This document shows, piece after piece, positions 45,325-56,362 of a stretch of 64,000 nt of DNA (the first letter of the stretch is position 1; each line of letters begins with the position of its first letter). Under the pieces are notes generated by a model that did no database searches, was not told the DNA's origin, and saw only the letters and a program-made list of their open reading frames with translations. The translations under genes and the position numbers were made by a program. The stretch covers positions 347,397 to 411,396 of the forward strand of contig SNVD02009787.1 of the NCBI GenBank assembly GCA_013180625.2, in the 5' to 3' direction. The DNA is from Boswellia sacra. Its lineage: Eukaryota > Streptophyta > Magnoliopsida > Sapindales > Burseraceae.

Positions 45325-46639
45325 AAACCGAATATAACGCAATCATCATCCACACTATTCAACGTGATATAATCAAACAGTTAAACAATATGTCAGTTAG
45401 ATAGTTCAACAACCTTCACATAGTTTAATCATCTGATAAGTAAATTTATACAAAACTTGGTAAACAACCTGCAACTTGGTAAAGCAACTTCCAACTTGGT
45501 AAATAACTTGCAAGAATCAATTTGCACCAAGAACATAATCATTAAGCATCATTATATATTGTGAAACAAATTATTTAATTTAATTTATATACCTATTCGT
45601 TCTCTTGGTTTGATTCACAATCTATAATATAGTCTGTTCCATGACTATCAAATTGGAAACGACTATGGTGTCCACTTGAAGCATCTGGGACCTATTTGTA
45701 AAAAAAAGAAAAAAAAAGAAACATAAGTTAAAAATATAAGTCAACTGAAACTATATTTTTAACTTTAACAATTAATTAAATTTGTAATCTTAGAACATAC
45801 TAAAACCCAATTCAAATATAGAAGCCTAAAATCCATAATCAGCTCAACAACACAAAAATGACTAATTTGTAAGAATAGAGAACTACTTTAAAGGGATGAG
45901 GCTTATTCAAATTTCTTTGAAACATTTCACAGTCAGAGTGCTAAACAAGAGACTTAAACTCATCTCTACCTAACTTTGGAAATATAACAATAAAGATTAG
46001 ATAATGCACTTCCATATAACAATATAGACCAGATAATGCTTTTATGAGTCATCTGCACTTCCATATAACAATATAGATTAGATAATGCTTGTCATGTATC
46101 TGGTAACATAGAATTTAAGATTAAAAGCTGCTTGTCCTACTTAATAAATTTCCTTCAATTCTTTTAGAAAAGAAATTAATAGTGATAAGAAAACAAAATT
46201 AAAAAAAGAGAAATTTACAATTGACACATATAGCTATAATGACATTTCACCCCTCCCATGTACCAAGATACGGGACTTTCTAGCCTTTGGAATGCCTTTC
46301 AAACCTGGGATTAAATCTTCTAAAACTTTATCTGGTAAATACACTTTTATATAGTAGGATAAAACAAAAGAAGGAATGTAGAGATTAGCAATATACAACT
46401 TTTAGCTAACTTATCACCAATTAGAAACAACCAGTCAATTTAGTTCTAGTCTTGAGAAACATAAGAAATAAATCTAATACCTGATCTTCTCTCAAAGTCT
46501 TAGTTCTTATTTATACACACACACAGAGACAGAGAGACAGATAGGGAAGTATAGAACACTTTCATTCACAGGTTTAGGTAAGTATGTAACTTTCGGATTA
46601 AAAGCAATTTCTAAGTAAGCAAGAGGAATTTATTGTCAA
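45325..46639. other. B2 3' region, mostly non-coding
   Basis: 45325-45395 is shared with B1's 3' end. At about 45594-45690 the minus strand has an acceptor-less but protein-like segment (VPDASSGHHSRFQFDSHGTD..CESNQENE-stop), possibly a captured C-terminal exon I cannot name. The remainder is AT-rich. Confidence 0.4.
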
Positions 46640-46990
46640 ATGGGAGAGTCTAATTGAGAAGAGATATTTTTGGCACCTGAACTTGATAAACATCCTTCAA
46701 TAATACAAGGTCATGAACAAGAAGAGCAATGTGGAGAAGCTGACTTAGGTCAAAAACAAGTTTTATCATAATAGGTAAAACATACGGTGAATAGAAGCTA
46801 TGTCTAAGATAATGAATTGATAAAATTTAAGACATAATAAGCGAAAAGTAAGATGACTATAATAATTACTATAACTAATGAACAAACTATGTTCACAAAC
46901 CTTTCCTATTCCTAGCATGACAACTGCTTCTTTAAGTAAACGTTTGGCAGCCATATCTTTATCATTCTTGAGCAGCCATATCTTTGCAAG
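46640..46990 (-). CDS. Unrecognised exon-like pieces in B2
   Basis: Minus strand: KNDKDMAAKRLLKEAVVMLG followed by IGK at a GTTTGT donor (about 46905-46990), and SQLLHIALLVHDLVLLKDVY at a GTGCCA border (about 46668-46738). Both look like real coding exons (helical, leucine-rich), but I cannot name the gene. They may be a further captured fragment. Confidence 0.35.
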
Positions 46991-49149
46991 TTAGCAACAA
47001 GAGAAAATTCATATAAAAATTATTCCTGTACTTGCATATTGAATTTTGATCAAGCTAGAGGAAATTTTTAATAAACACTAGCATAAAGATGCTTAAAGAG
47101 CAATTAGTAATATAATGATTAAAGTTCACAAAGTTAAATAACATTAATTATTAAAATACAAATCTCTAGTAAAGAATAAAATAATGATAATAATAATAAC
47201 CAATAGCCATTCTTCAAAAGATAATATAAACATAATAAGATGTAATATGGTAGAGAATAAATAAATCTAAATTTAATATATTTAGTTAAAAAGAACAAAA
47301 ACTATAACATTCAATATTATTATATTATAGTCAAATTCATACTTATATGATTTAAAATCTAGTTCACACAATTTTAAAAATATACACTTATTTAACAGAA
47401 TATTACTAATTAATAAGAATAACAACTCATAATTTTTTGTAATTTCAATAATACAATAATGACAGCTTCTAATGTTATTCAAGCAACTGTCAAATGAATA
47501 AAATAATTTAAGATTTAACTCTTGATATTTCACAAACTTAAATTTTATCAAATAACATGTCAAGGTGTTTACATGAAACCATTACTTAAGTGAACCATAT
47601 CTTTTTCAAAAAATGATTAAATTACTTTACTATTCGTATGTAGCAGCATTGTCATCTAGCTAATCAAGAAACTTACTTTAATAAATTTATTTAACTAATA
47701 GAATATGCAAACAAAAATGCCTAAGCAAATGTGCTCTAACTCTACTGTTATTTTGATAAAATAACTTTTAAGTGTTTTGATTGATTCGCAAAGGCCGATG
47801 TCTGTTTTCATAATTAAACTATTGTTTAACATCTTAAAGCAACAAGAAATTTATAATTATAAAAATAAAATCACCTAGGTTGTAGGCAATATCAATTCAT
47901 AGTAATAATTCACTTATAAATTAATTAAATATCAATACATAAAAGCCAACTAAAATTGCACATTTTATTAAACACATGACTTTGTCTTTATCACATATTG
48001 GGAATCACAAAAGTTTGTCCGTAGTTCATGAAAACTAAATACCATTGAACCAAGTTAAAATAGTTTCTAAGATCATAAGAGTGTTACATACATGAATGGG
48101 TTCAAAAATTAGTGTGTTGAACATTACAGGTCAGTGTCACCATGTGCTTAATTTATTTATTTTCTTACACAACTGGTGCAGAACTTTGCAAAAGCATTAT
48201 GGCTGGTCCCTACCAAAACCAGGACAGACAATGAAATTGGCAGAGAAATTTATTGAATATTGATTCATATGTGATGAAACCATACAGATTTAAGATAAAG
48301 AGGCTCTGCACTAAAATAACGAGTGAAAATTATTATAAAAGAAGCATTAAACTTATATTGTAATCTGTTCTCTCTCTTTTTTACCAAAATTCACTTCTTA
48401 TATTGTAATCTATAATATCACAATAAAAGATAGAACTCCAAAATCACTTTAACTGAAAATCTCCCAACCTTAATCTTGTTTTATCTTGAGTGCCTCCACT
48501 ATTTCTTGCAGATATTCCACATTTGATGTAAGAGATTTACAGTTTGAATAACCAGTTAGCTGGAGCTTATGTCAAGCAAGAAGCCGAGTTTCACTGATCT
48601 CGAATATCTTCTACAGTTTTTCTGGCAAATATTTTACCATGTGACAATGTTAAAACTTAAGATGTCTATTGCAACCACATGTACAATCTCTTTCAAACCA
48701 TATTAAATGGCAGGTCATCAACATTATAACATAAGAATAACTCATTCTATCTATTTTGAGGGTTCACATTGGAACACTGGTTTCATTATTCTCATTAGAA
48801 GCTGTACTATTTTGCGACTTTATTGTAGCTAAATGTTTAGTTATCAAATTAGAATGGTGGATGGCGTTAGGTTTAAAATGCCTGCACTTTATTGTAGCTC
48901 TCTGTGCAGCCAATAATACTTAAAAACATTTAGCCCCAAAACAAACTACAGCAATTCCAGAAAACCCCACCAACCCTTTCTCATCATACTTAATCCTAAA
49001 TTTTTCAGGTTTTTATCAATTTGTCTCCATTGCAATGCAGATAAACAAATACAACAAGCTCTGGTAATCAGTTTGTGCGAGTTTTAAGATCTTAGACATG
49101 GAATTAGCTTGCATAGCATCTTAATAAATTTGCATCTTGAGATAGATCA
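46991..49149. other. B2 interior, non-coding
   Basis: Very AT-rich. No supported gene, RNA or repeat. Confidence 0.45.
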
Positions 49150-50873
49150 TATATTTGGTAAAATGGAAGCATACCATGGAAGCTTGAAAGTATCTTTCCA
49201 CCAACCCTGCTTTGAGCAATTAGAAACTATTCTGTCCAATCGTACAATGATCTCAGAAAAAGTTGGCCTAACAAGTGGTTCGCGATCCCAACATTCCTCA
49301 ATCAACCTGTGCATTTGGATCAACCACTTTAATAAAATAATTTCAATATTAAGAAAAAGAAAAGTCAAATATGAAATTGAGATGCATAGAACCAACAGAA
49401 TTTCATATCAAATTGTCGAATATGGGGGAAAAGGGCAGAAAGAAAAAGCAAGTCCAAAAATTTAGCCAAACAATAAATGGCTACCAACAAAAGAAACAAC
49501 ACTAGCACTCTTCTATTGAAGACAAGAAACCTGAGACCAAAACGCAGATTAAGAGGAACTCTATACTAGAAATTTCAGTAGCTGAAATACATTACATACT
49601 CTCTTAAATCTGGAGGATAACTTTTTGCTTTGATTTTAAATGGCGGTCTTTTCCCTTCAGCACACATTAATTTCACAACCTCTTCGGGAGACTTGGGATG
49701 GAAAGGCTGCACTCCCTCAATCATCTGAGGCCAAACAGAAAAAAAAAAATTGGAGAAACAATTGATCATCTCAAGAGTATCAACTAATAAACAATGGCCA
49801 TACAATACCCAAAGTTATAAATAAATAACCAGAACAGCAGCAAAGACATGCCAGGAGTAATTATTAAAACTCTCAAAATTTGAACCAAAGATATTTTACT
49901 ACCACAAATCTACACAAATTACATGAAAATAACAATTTCCAAGTAAGAAATGACTAGCATATGTTTGATAGAGAATGCCACAATCATGGCGCAAAGACTG
50001 ACACAATCTGAAGCACCCAGGAAAATAGAGAATATCTTGATGAGTGCAAATATGATAAATAATTTAAAAGTGATTGTGGAAAAAGTGTGACTACGATCAG
50101 TCATGAGGCATAGTTTTCAATAGAAAAATACCTCATATAGAATAATACCAAAGGAGTAAGCGTCTGCGCTTCTATCATATACCTCATTAAACACCTCAGG
50201 TGCCGCATAAAAAGTCTACAACAGTAAAGCAAAACCATCAATTGAACCCAAAGTCAATAGTTTTATGGTTATTTTTCCATGGCATCTTTTAACAAAGTAT
50301 GGTACATTAATGAATTATCTTTTCAGCTATAAAATTGTGTAGCCTACATAGAGTAGAAACATTAAAACTCCCTACATGACCAATAAAATAAAAAGGGGTT
50401 GATTACAACTACACCAGTTAACTAGAGCATCATAATTTGGAGTTTATGTATCATATGGATTTCAAGCTGCAATACTGAAACCAAGGGCAATTTCATTTCT
50501 AACATATGACAAAGTTGATATTAACTTTAGAAAAACAACAATAGTAGCAAAGTCGAGTTCTTTTTGGCAGAAAAAACTTACTTGAAGGATCAGTTCGAGC
50601 TCCCAGTTGTACTGTTTGTGCATTATCTTTTGAAGTTCTTATCAAACCAAATCCAACTATCTTCAACTGACCTCCACTATCTAGCAAAATATTTCTGGCA
50701 GCTTACGAAGATTTCAAATATTAAAGAAAAGTACATCCAGAAGAGAAGATCAAAATTCAATCTAAAATTTCTAAACAGATAAGAAGAACCTCTGCATTGG
50801 TTGTCTTACTTTGGCTTTAAATCACAGTGAACAATTGGATCTGGTTTACATTCATGAAGATAATTCATGCCCC
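49150..50873 (-). pseudogene. Captured integrin-linked-kinase-type (Raf-like) kinase C-terminal exons
   Basis: Five exons with GT-AG borders: 50810-50873 (GMNYLHECKPDPIVHCDLKP, catalytic loop HCDLKPK), 50582-50694 (NILLDSGGQLKIVGFGLIRT), 50132-50215 (YAAPEVFNEVYDRSADAYSF), 49600-49724 (MIEGVQPFHPKSPEEVVKLM) and 49150-49306 (LIEECWDREPLVRPTFSEII, ending GWWKDTFKLPW). This matches the plant ankyrin/ILK kinase family, including GFG in place of DFG, which is normal in that subfamily. I count a one-base frame offset between the GFG and APE exons. The N-lobe and ankyrin repeats are absent, so no kinase can be made. Confidence 0.88.
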
Positions 50874-50878
50874 TGATA

Positions 50879-51012
50879 ACAAGAAATGGAACAAGATCTC
50901 AGAATCAGGGAGTGCAAGTAGATATAAAAATCCTTATTATAAAACAAGAAATGGAACAATACAGAGTGCTTCTTCAATCCTTATTATAAAATAAGGATTG
51001 AAGAAGCGCTCT
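50879..51012. repeat. Junction scar: direct filler plus small hairpin between kinase and BASS fragments
   Basis: ACAAGAAATGGAACAA is present at 50879-50894 and 50944-50959. Immediately after the second copy, 50963-50985 (AGAGTGCTTCTTCAATCCTT..) is the inverse complement of 50990-51012 with one mismatch and a 4-bp loop, the latter being the end of the BASS exon. TCCTTATTATAAAA also occurs twice (50931 and 50978). The two gene fragments meet in this 135-bp scar. Confidence 0.88.
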
Positions 51013-51731
51013 GAGCGATTGCATTTCCACATAAAATTGCAATAGTTCCCACGGCAATGGGTGCCATCAAAGGAGAGATAAACTTAACCAGGCTTTGGAA
51101 ATACTGGTTTAGAAATGCGCCAGCCAGTACGGGAAGAAGCACGACCTATGGGCATGCATAGCACAATTAGTGATAGTAGTAACAGTAGTTCAGAAACGAG
51201 AAAAATGGCAAGATGGCCCACCTGCAATGTGGTCATTAACAGTCCAGCTGCATCCACTGCAACATATTGTACAGCAAGTTTTGCTATAAGAAAGGGTGTC
51301 ATGATCTGAAACAAGGAATGGGAAAGACAAGATTCACTTGATATTTTGTCAAAGGTAAATATAGTCTCAAGGATGATAAGCAATAATTTCAATACAATGT
51401 ACAAAATACTGCTCTAATATATGTGAATCAAAAAAGTAATTTCTGAAATATTATACAGTTGAAAACAAGAAAATGTGCTATTTATTTGTCACAAGATATA
51501 ACTTCTATGCATTTCAAGAGAAAGGACTTCCAATCCTCAAATCATTTAACAGGAAAATGTAAAACAAAAAAAAAAAGGAAAAAAAATGTATAGTTTGTTG
51601 GTGGAAAATCTGTTAGGGAAATGATTGAGAAGTAAATTTAGACCATAAATACAAGGGAAAGAAGCATAGGATGGGATAGCAACATTAGTCTACCTACCAC
51701 AGCTGATAGAGTGCTCGCTGCTGTCATCAAC
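51001..51731 (-). pseudogene. Captured BASS-type (bile acid:sodium symporter family) transporter exons
   Basis: Exons on the minus strand: about 51697-51731 (LMTAASTLSAVV), 51222-51305 (IMTPFLIAKLAVQYVAVDAA and GLLMTTLQ, AG/GT borders) and 51001-51145 (VVLLPVLAGAFLNQYF, then the SPLMAPIAVGTIAILCGNAI block). They are consecutive exons of plant plastid BASS transporters (BASS1/BASS2 type), covering middle transmembrane helices. Both ends of the gene are missing. The fragment starts within an open frame coming from the DUF632 piece. Confidence 0.87.
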
Positions 51732-52667
51732 ATTAGTCCACCTACATTAGTCCCAACCACTTGCTCTCCCAAGCTGCCGCACCAATTTGATTTTGGACTG
51801 GAACCCCATGTCCACAACGTTGGACTCAAATTGCAGCCGTGATGGTAAACTTTAACTGCAATAACACATTAAAAAAAACACTCTCGTAAAGAAATTCAAA
51901 TACTTCATCCAGAAACTAAATCAGTATTATTCTCAACATTAGATAAGATGCAACTAGTTCGTGATAGTTAAAGACATAATTTTTCTTTTTTTTTTTTTTC
52001 TTTTTCAAAGAAGTTGGAATTGAACATAACAAAGCAAATCTGACGTTTGAAAATCTAGAAATCAACCAGCGATACATACGTACATACATCCTTTACTTTG
52101 TGCAGAAAGACAATGACTTGAAACTTCAAGAATCAAAGAAAGCTCTGAATCGGCATCAGCAGCTTTAAGAAAGTAGTCATCAACTTCTTTGACAATCTCC
52201 GCAAGATCCTTGCTATTTCCTGACACTACGATCGCAAGCTCACTCCCATTCGTAACTTTGGAGAACCCAGTCACCACCGAAGAAGGAGGTGCCATCACAC
52301 TCTCCGCCCTATTCATGGGCACGTAATCGGACATCATCGCGGTAGCCTCCTCTTCCCACTCCTCCTCAGTCACCGAACGCGATGAAGTTGGCACAAAAGG
52401 GTCCCAAAAATCCCAGGATGAGGAGGAGGCGATGGAAGAGGGGAAGCAGATGATGTCCACGTGTCTGTACTCGAACTGAGCGGAGGTCGTGGCGGTAGTG
52501 GTGGTGGTGGAGGAAGAACTTGAGGTCGTGTTGGCATGTGGCGGTGAAGAGAAGCTTCGTTGGTGGAGAATTGAAGAAGAACAGAGCCATTGTTGCGAAG
52601 TGAACAAAGATACATTGCATGAAGCTGATAAAGCTTGTCTTGCCTTCACTAGCTGCTTCATGTACAC
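51638..52667 (-). pseudogene. Captured DUF630/DUF632 protein fragment joined to BASS
   Basis: 52062-52667 encodes VYMKQLVKARQALSAS..WLCSSSILHQ, then SSSSWDFWDPFVPTSSR (the WDFxxPF motif of the family), an acidic stretch, and ELAIVVSGNSKDLAEIVKEV..DDYFLKAADA, all typical of plant DUF630/632 (bZIP-like) proteins. The next exon (about 51735-51855) reads YHHGCNLSPTLWTWGSSPKS, a known continuation. Without a stop the frame then passes into BASS sequence (LMTAASTLSAVV) via GEQVVGTNVGG. The N-terminal DUF630 part upstream of 52667 is degraded. No further DUF632 exons. Confidence 0.8.
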
Positions 52668-52919
52668 TATTGCCTGAGGATGGTGTGAACACTATTGCCT
52701 GCGAAACACTGACTTGTCGTCCAAGTCTCCCATTCGCAAACAGTGCGTGAGCTTGCTCACTCTGTTTTCTCACTCGCACGGCAACTATCTCGCCCCCAAC
52801 CTCTCTAAAATGATGGCAACCGTCATTCGAAGGTCGCGTGATCTTGTGGGGGCGGTTGATTTTGCTGTAGAGGGAGACGCGGAGGGAGACTGTGAGCGGA
52901 AGGGAAAATAACATCAATT

Positions 52920-53079
52920 TTGCAATTAGAGTTAGACGGAAAATGATTTGGGAGGTTCTGTAGAACCTTTCTACGGCGGTTTAAGAAGCCGCCGTACACG
53001 TGTTCCCCACCTATCTTTTACGGCCATTTTAAAAAACCGCCACAAAAAAGTGCAGTATATATCTTGTTTTCTTGTAGCG
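52920..53079. repeat. Right (5'-type) terminus of B2
   Basis: CTACGGCGGTTTAAGAAGCCGCCG and ACGGCCATTTTAAAAAACCGCC hairpins sit inside the end CTTGTAGCG. The reverse complement lines up with the left end of B1 (33414-33500). Confidence 0.85.
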
Positions 53080-53159
53080 AGCATAGAAAAAAACACATAG
53101 TTACTTTATCATATATAAAAAAATTTAATAAAAAATAAATTTCAATAAAAAGTAGACCA

Positions 53160-53780
53160 ATTCAAATGAATCAAAAATTATTACAATATTGCCAAGAAGA
53201 AATACAAGATTTATTAAAAAAGAAATTAATAAGAGAATATAAATCACCTTGGTGTTATGCAACATTTTATGTTAATAAAAAACTTGAATTAAAAGAGGAG
53301 TTCCAAGACTAGTAATCAATTACAAACCTCTAAACAAAGAATAACAATAGATTAGGTATCATATTCCTAATAAATGAGATTTAGTTAAAAGACTTTATGA
53401 TGCAATATTATTTTCAAAATTTGATATGAAAAGTAGATTCTAGCAAGTTCAAATTGTAGAACAAGACAGATATAAAACAGCTTTTATAGTTCCATTTGAG
53501 CATTATGAATGGAATGTAATGCCATTTGGATTAAAGAATGCTCCATCTGAATTTCAACATATTATGAATGATATGTTCAATCCTTATACAAAATTTATTA
53601 TCGTCTATATAAATGATATATTAATTTTTTCTGAAGCAATAGAACAACATTTTAAATATTTAAAAACATTCTTTTATGTGATCAAGAAAAATGGTTTAGT
53701 AATTTCTGCCCCCAAAATGAAATTATTTCAAACAAAAGTAAGATTTTTAGGATATGATATATATATCAAGCAACAATAAA
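53160..53780 (+). pseudogene. Pararetrovirus reverse transcriptase remnant (copy 2)
   Basis: 53166-53440 (N-terminal RT block) has a frameshift near 53300 and a TAG near 53354 where copy 1 has TGG. 53519-53779 holds MPFGLKNAPSEFQ and the catalytic box, which reads YIND, so the first catalytic aspartate is an asparagine. The chemistry would be lost even without the frame breaks. The two blocks are otherwise close to copy 1. Confidence 0.88.
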
Positions 53781-53859
53781 ACCTGTTCAAAGAGCAATAG
53801 AATTTACTGATAAATTTTCAGATGAAATTAAAGACAAAAATCAATTACAAAGATTCTTA

Positions 53860-54470
53860 GTATCTTTAAATTATGTCTCAGACTTCTTTTCAAATCTTAG
53901 TGCAAACCTTTATATCAAAGACTTCAAAAGAATCCTATGCCTTGGACACAAGAACATACTAGGATAATAAAAATCTTAAAACAAAAGGTTAAAACACTTC
54001 CTTGCCTAGGAATTTCATATCCTGATGCCTTTATGATTGTAGAAACAGATACCTCTGAAATAGGATATGGAGGCATTCTTAAGCAAAAATTACCAGAATC
54101 AAATAAAGAAGATTTAGTTAGATATCATTTAGGATCATGGCTCGGACTACAAAAGAATTATTCAACTATTAAAAAAAAAATTTTATCAATTGTTTTATGC
54201 ATTACAAAATTTCAAGATGATTTATTTAATAAAACTTTTTTATTCCTCATTGATTGCAAATTGCAAAAGAAGTTTTACAAAAAGATGTTAAAAATTTAGT
54301 TTCTAAACAAATTTTTCCAAGATGGCAAGCAATTGTATTCGTATTTGATTTTGAAATTGAATACATTAAAAGAGAAAATAATTCTATTCCAGATTTCTTA
54401 ACAAGAGAATTTTTACAGGAGAAGATCAGAGGTGAAACATTTGGTGAGGATAGTCAAAATATCAAATAAA
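53860..54470 (+). pseudogene. Pararetrovirus RNase H remnant (copy 2)
   Basis: 53937-54299 includes IVETDTSEIGYGGIL (first RNase H acidic motif, D-T-S) and, later, WLGLQKNYSTI and KKILSIV. The frame shifts near 54250, and 54254-54469 carries ARWQ/FDFEIEYIKRENNSIP, ending DFLTREF, the usual tail. In caulimovirids this removes the RNA template. A frameshift and a changed glutamate-region glycine contact make it unlikely to be active. Confidence 0.82.
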
Positions 54471-54479
54471 AAGATTATG

Positions 54480-55685
54480 AAGGCTAGCGATTACATCACG
54501 GCAAAAACTAATCAATCTATTCAAGTTACAGATGTGAAAAAAGTCTCCATTATAAATACTTATTCAGTTTTAGCTGAATATCCTCATTTGTCATTTTCTC
54601 AAGCTGTAGCAGGGTCATCTACCCAACCAGGTACTCAATTAGCAACTGGGTCATCTACCCAGATAGGTTTATCTACTCAAAAGTCTAATTATATAACTAA
54701 GAGCCAACGTCAACATCTCCAAGTTACTCAATATACTAAGCCAATTTCCTTGGGTGAATTAAAATCCCTTACCCAAAGATTGTTACTTCCAGATTGTCAA
54801 TATATTACAGATAATCCACTGAAAAATCGTCAATTTTATGAGTTGATTCTAGTAGATACTGATAACATAGAAATAGTTCATCATAAAGATCCCAAAAATC
54901 CTGAACAAATTTTTTACTCAAACTATAAAATAAAGAAGGTCAAAACCCCTAGAGAATTTGGTACCCAATCTATCTGGACCAATGTTTCTTTCTCAATTCC
55001 TTATGAAACAAATGGTTATAATTATGTAGATTATCAAAAAGCTTGGTTCAATATGTTTTATCTTAGAACATTTGATCATTCGTGGTTTATTCATTTTGAT
55101 ACTAGGTGACAAAAGTTTTATCCATCATGGTTTTTAGAATGGTGGTATTATTTAGGACCTAACCCAACAATTTATCCAGAACAGCTTAATCAACTATCAT
55201 TTCCTTATTATAAAAAACATGCTGATACCCTAGACCAATCTTTTATCCAGCAAATTAGTTTCCATATAGATTTTCAAATTTCATGGATTTTATCCTGGTC
55301 ATTTACTATTGAGCCTTATAATTCAAATTGCTATTTGTCATTAGTTAGAGAGTTTAGAATTAAGTGGTGGGACAAGTATGATATTTCAAGATGTTCAGTC
55401 CAAAATATTCAACAATAGATCAAATCCGATAAAAAGCCTATGCAAACTCCAGCCAAACCCAAAGAAAGATCAATCAAACCCAATACTCCACTAAAGACAA
55501 AAGTCCAAGCCCAAGACAAGTCAACATCATCAAAAAGTTCCAAGAAGAAGTCAAAAAGTAAACAGCTCAAGCAATTAATGGCACTTATTCAAAAAATTTC
55601 AGATAGCTCATCTGACAATACTCCAGAAAATCCAGATGAAGATCCGTTTGGTGGGCCACTTGCTCAAAATCCTTATGATCTGTAA
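54480..55685 (+). pseudogene. Pararetrovirus ORF downstream of RNase H (copy 2)
   Basis: 54432-55109 is open. It reads on through a TGA (about 55108) into FYPSWFLEWWYYLGP and PWILSWSF-like aromatic motifs, a TAA near 55418, and a Lys/Ser-rich tail with PENPDEDPFGGPLAQNPYDL at 55685. Position and composition fit the second ORF of florendovirus-type pararetroviruses, whose function is not established. I see no transactivator motif. Two stops make it a pseudogene. Confidence 0.65.
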
Positions 55686-55907
55686 TCAATAAAGTCAAAT
55701 TTGTCCAGCTCATATCCAATTCACTTTCTAGAAGATCGGGGAAAAGTATAGCAAACAAGCTTCCACGTTTGCTCAAGCCTATCAAGAATAGTAAAAAGAA
55801 AATATTATTGCCAAAAGTAATCATTAGTGTATTGATCTTAGTCAAAAAATTTTAAAGTTAGTAATAATTGTCATAGACTTAAAATTTTTTGAATTCCACT
55901 TACAAAG

Positions 55908-55920
55908 TCTATATAAAGTC
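55908..55920 (+). promoter_or_regulatory. Pararetrovirus TATA box
   Basis: TCTATATAAAGTC lies about 220 bp after the last viral ORF, the position of the single pregenomic promoter in caulimovirids. The AATAAA about 90 bp downstream fits the terminally redundant viral leader. Confidence 0.65.
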
Positions 55921-56003
55921 TCTTGTAATCAAATGAAAGGCATCGACTAATAGAGTGAGTTCTTACCTCACAAGTTCTCTTGTAATCTTCAACTTAAGTT
56001 CTT

Positions 56004-56009
56004 AATAAA
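56004..56009 (+). terminator. Pararetrovirus polyadenylation signal
   Basis: AATAAA followed by a T-rich stretch, about 90 bp downstream of the TATA box. Confidence 0.55.
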
Positions 56010-56362
56010 AAGTAAGTTTTTTATTCATCCCTTGTTTTCAATATTTTAAACTTGTTATTTAAATTACTCATTTTACTTTTATTTTCTTCATTAATCATCG
56101 TTTTCAATACTTCTTATTTTGTTTTACTTTATTTTTTGCTTTTTACCATTTATAGGTACAATAAAACTATAAATAATAATTTCTTTAGTTGATTAGACTA
56201 TGAAATATATCAAGAACTATAAATGAATGGGAACATAGATGGAAATATAGTAGTGAAATATATCAAGAACTTGAGTTTCAAGGTACATATTTATTTCAAT
56301 TTAACATGAGAATTTAAATCACTATTGCTTAAACTATAGCAATACATTTCATAGCATAATTA

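Larger units (their letters stand above)
44628..53079 (-). mobile_element. Gene-capturing CACTA-like element B2, inserted in the pararetrovirus
   Basis: The left end is CACTACAACAGGAAGG and the right end TTTTCTTGTAGCG (one change from TTGTAGTG). The 3-bp flanks are GGC (44625-44627) and AGC (53080-53082), a near match to the 3-bp duplication CACTA elements make. Both sides are the same interrupted viral sequence, as seen by comparing copy 1. The hairpin-rich end is at the left and the captured genes run on the minus strand, so this element is B1's family in the reverse orientation. No transposase was seen. It carries DUF630/632, BASS and ILK-type kinase fragments. Length about 8.45 kb. Confidence 0.87.
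53083..56010 (+). mobile_element. Endogenous pararetrovirus copy 2, 3' segment
   Basis: RT, RNase H and a downstream ORF are followed by a TATA box and AATAAA. This continues the segment interrupted at 44627. The right end is placed at the polyadenylation signal near 56004, but homology may extend slightly further. It is disrupted by stops and frameshifts. Confidence 0.85.

Noticed and set aside
52366..52917. 183-codon minus ORF overlapping the DUF632 fragment
   Set aside because: It is a shifted frame of the DUF632 exon; the recognisable family motifs are in the 52062-52667 frame.
56010..56200. tRNA-Met primer-binding site expected near the pararetroviral promoter
   Set aside because: No TGGTATCAGAGC-like sequence was found by eye downstream of the TATA box; it may lie in the deleted 5' part.
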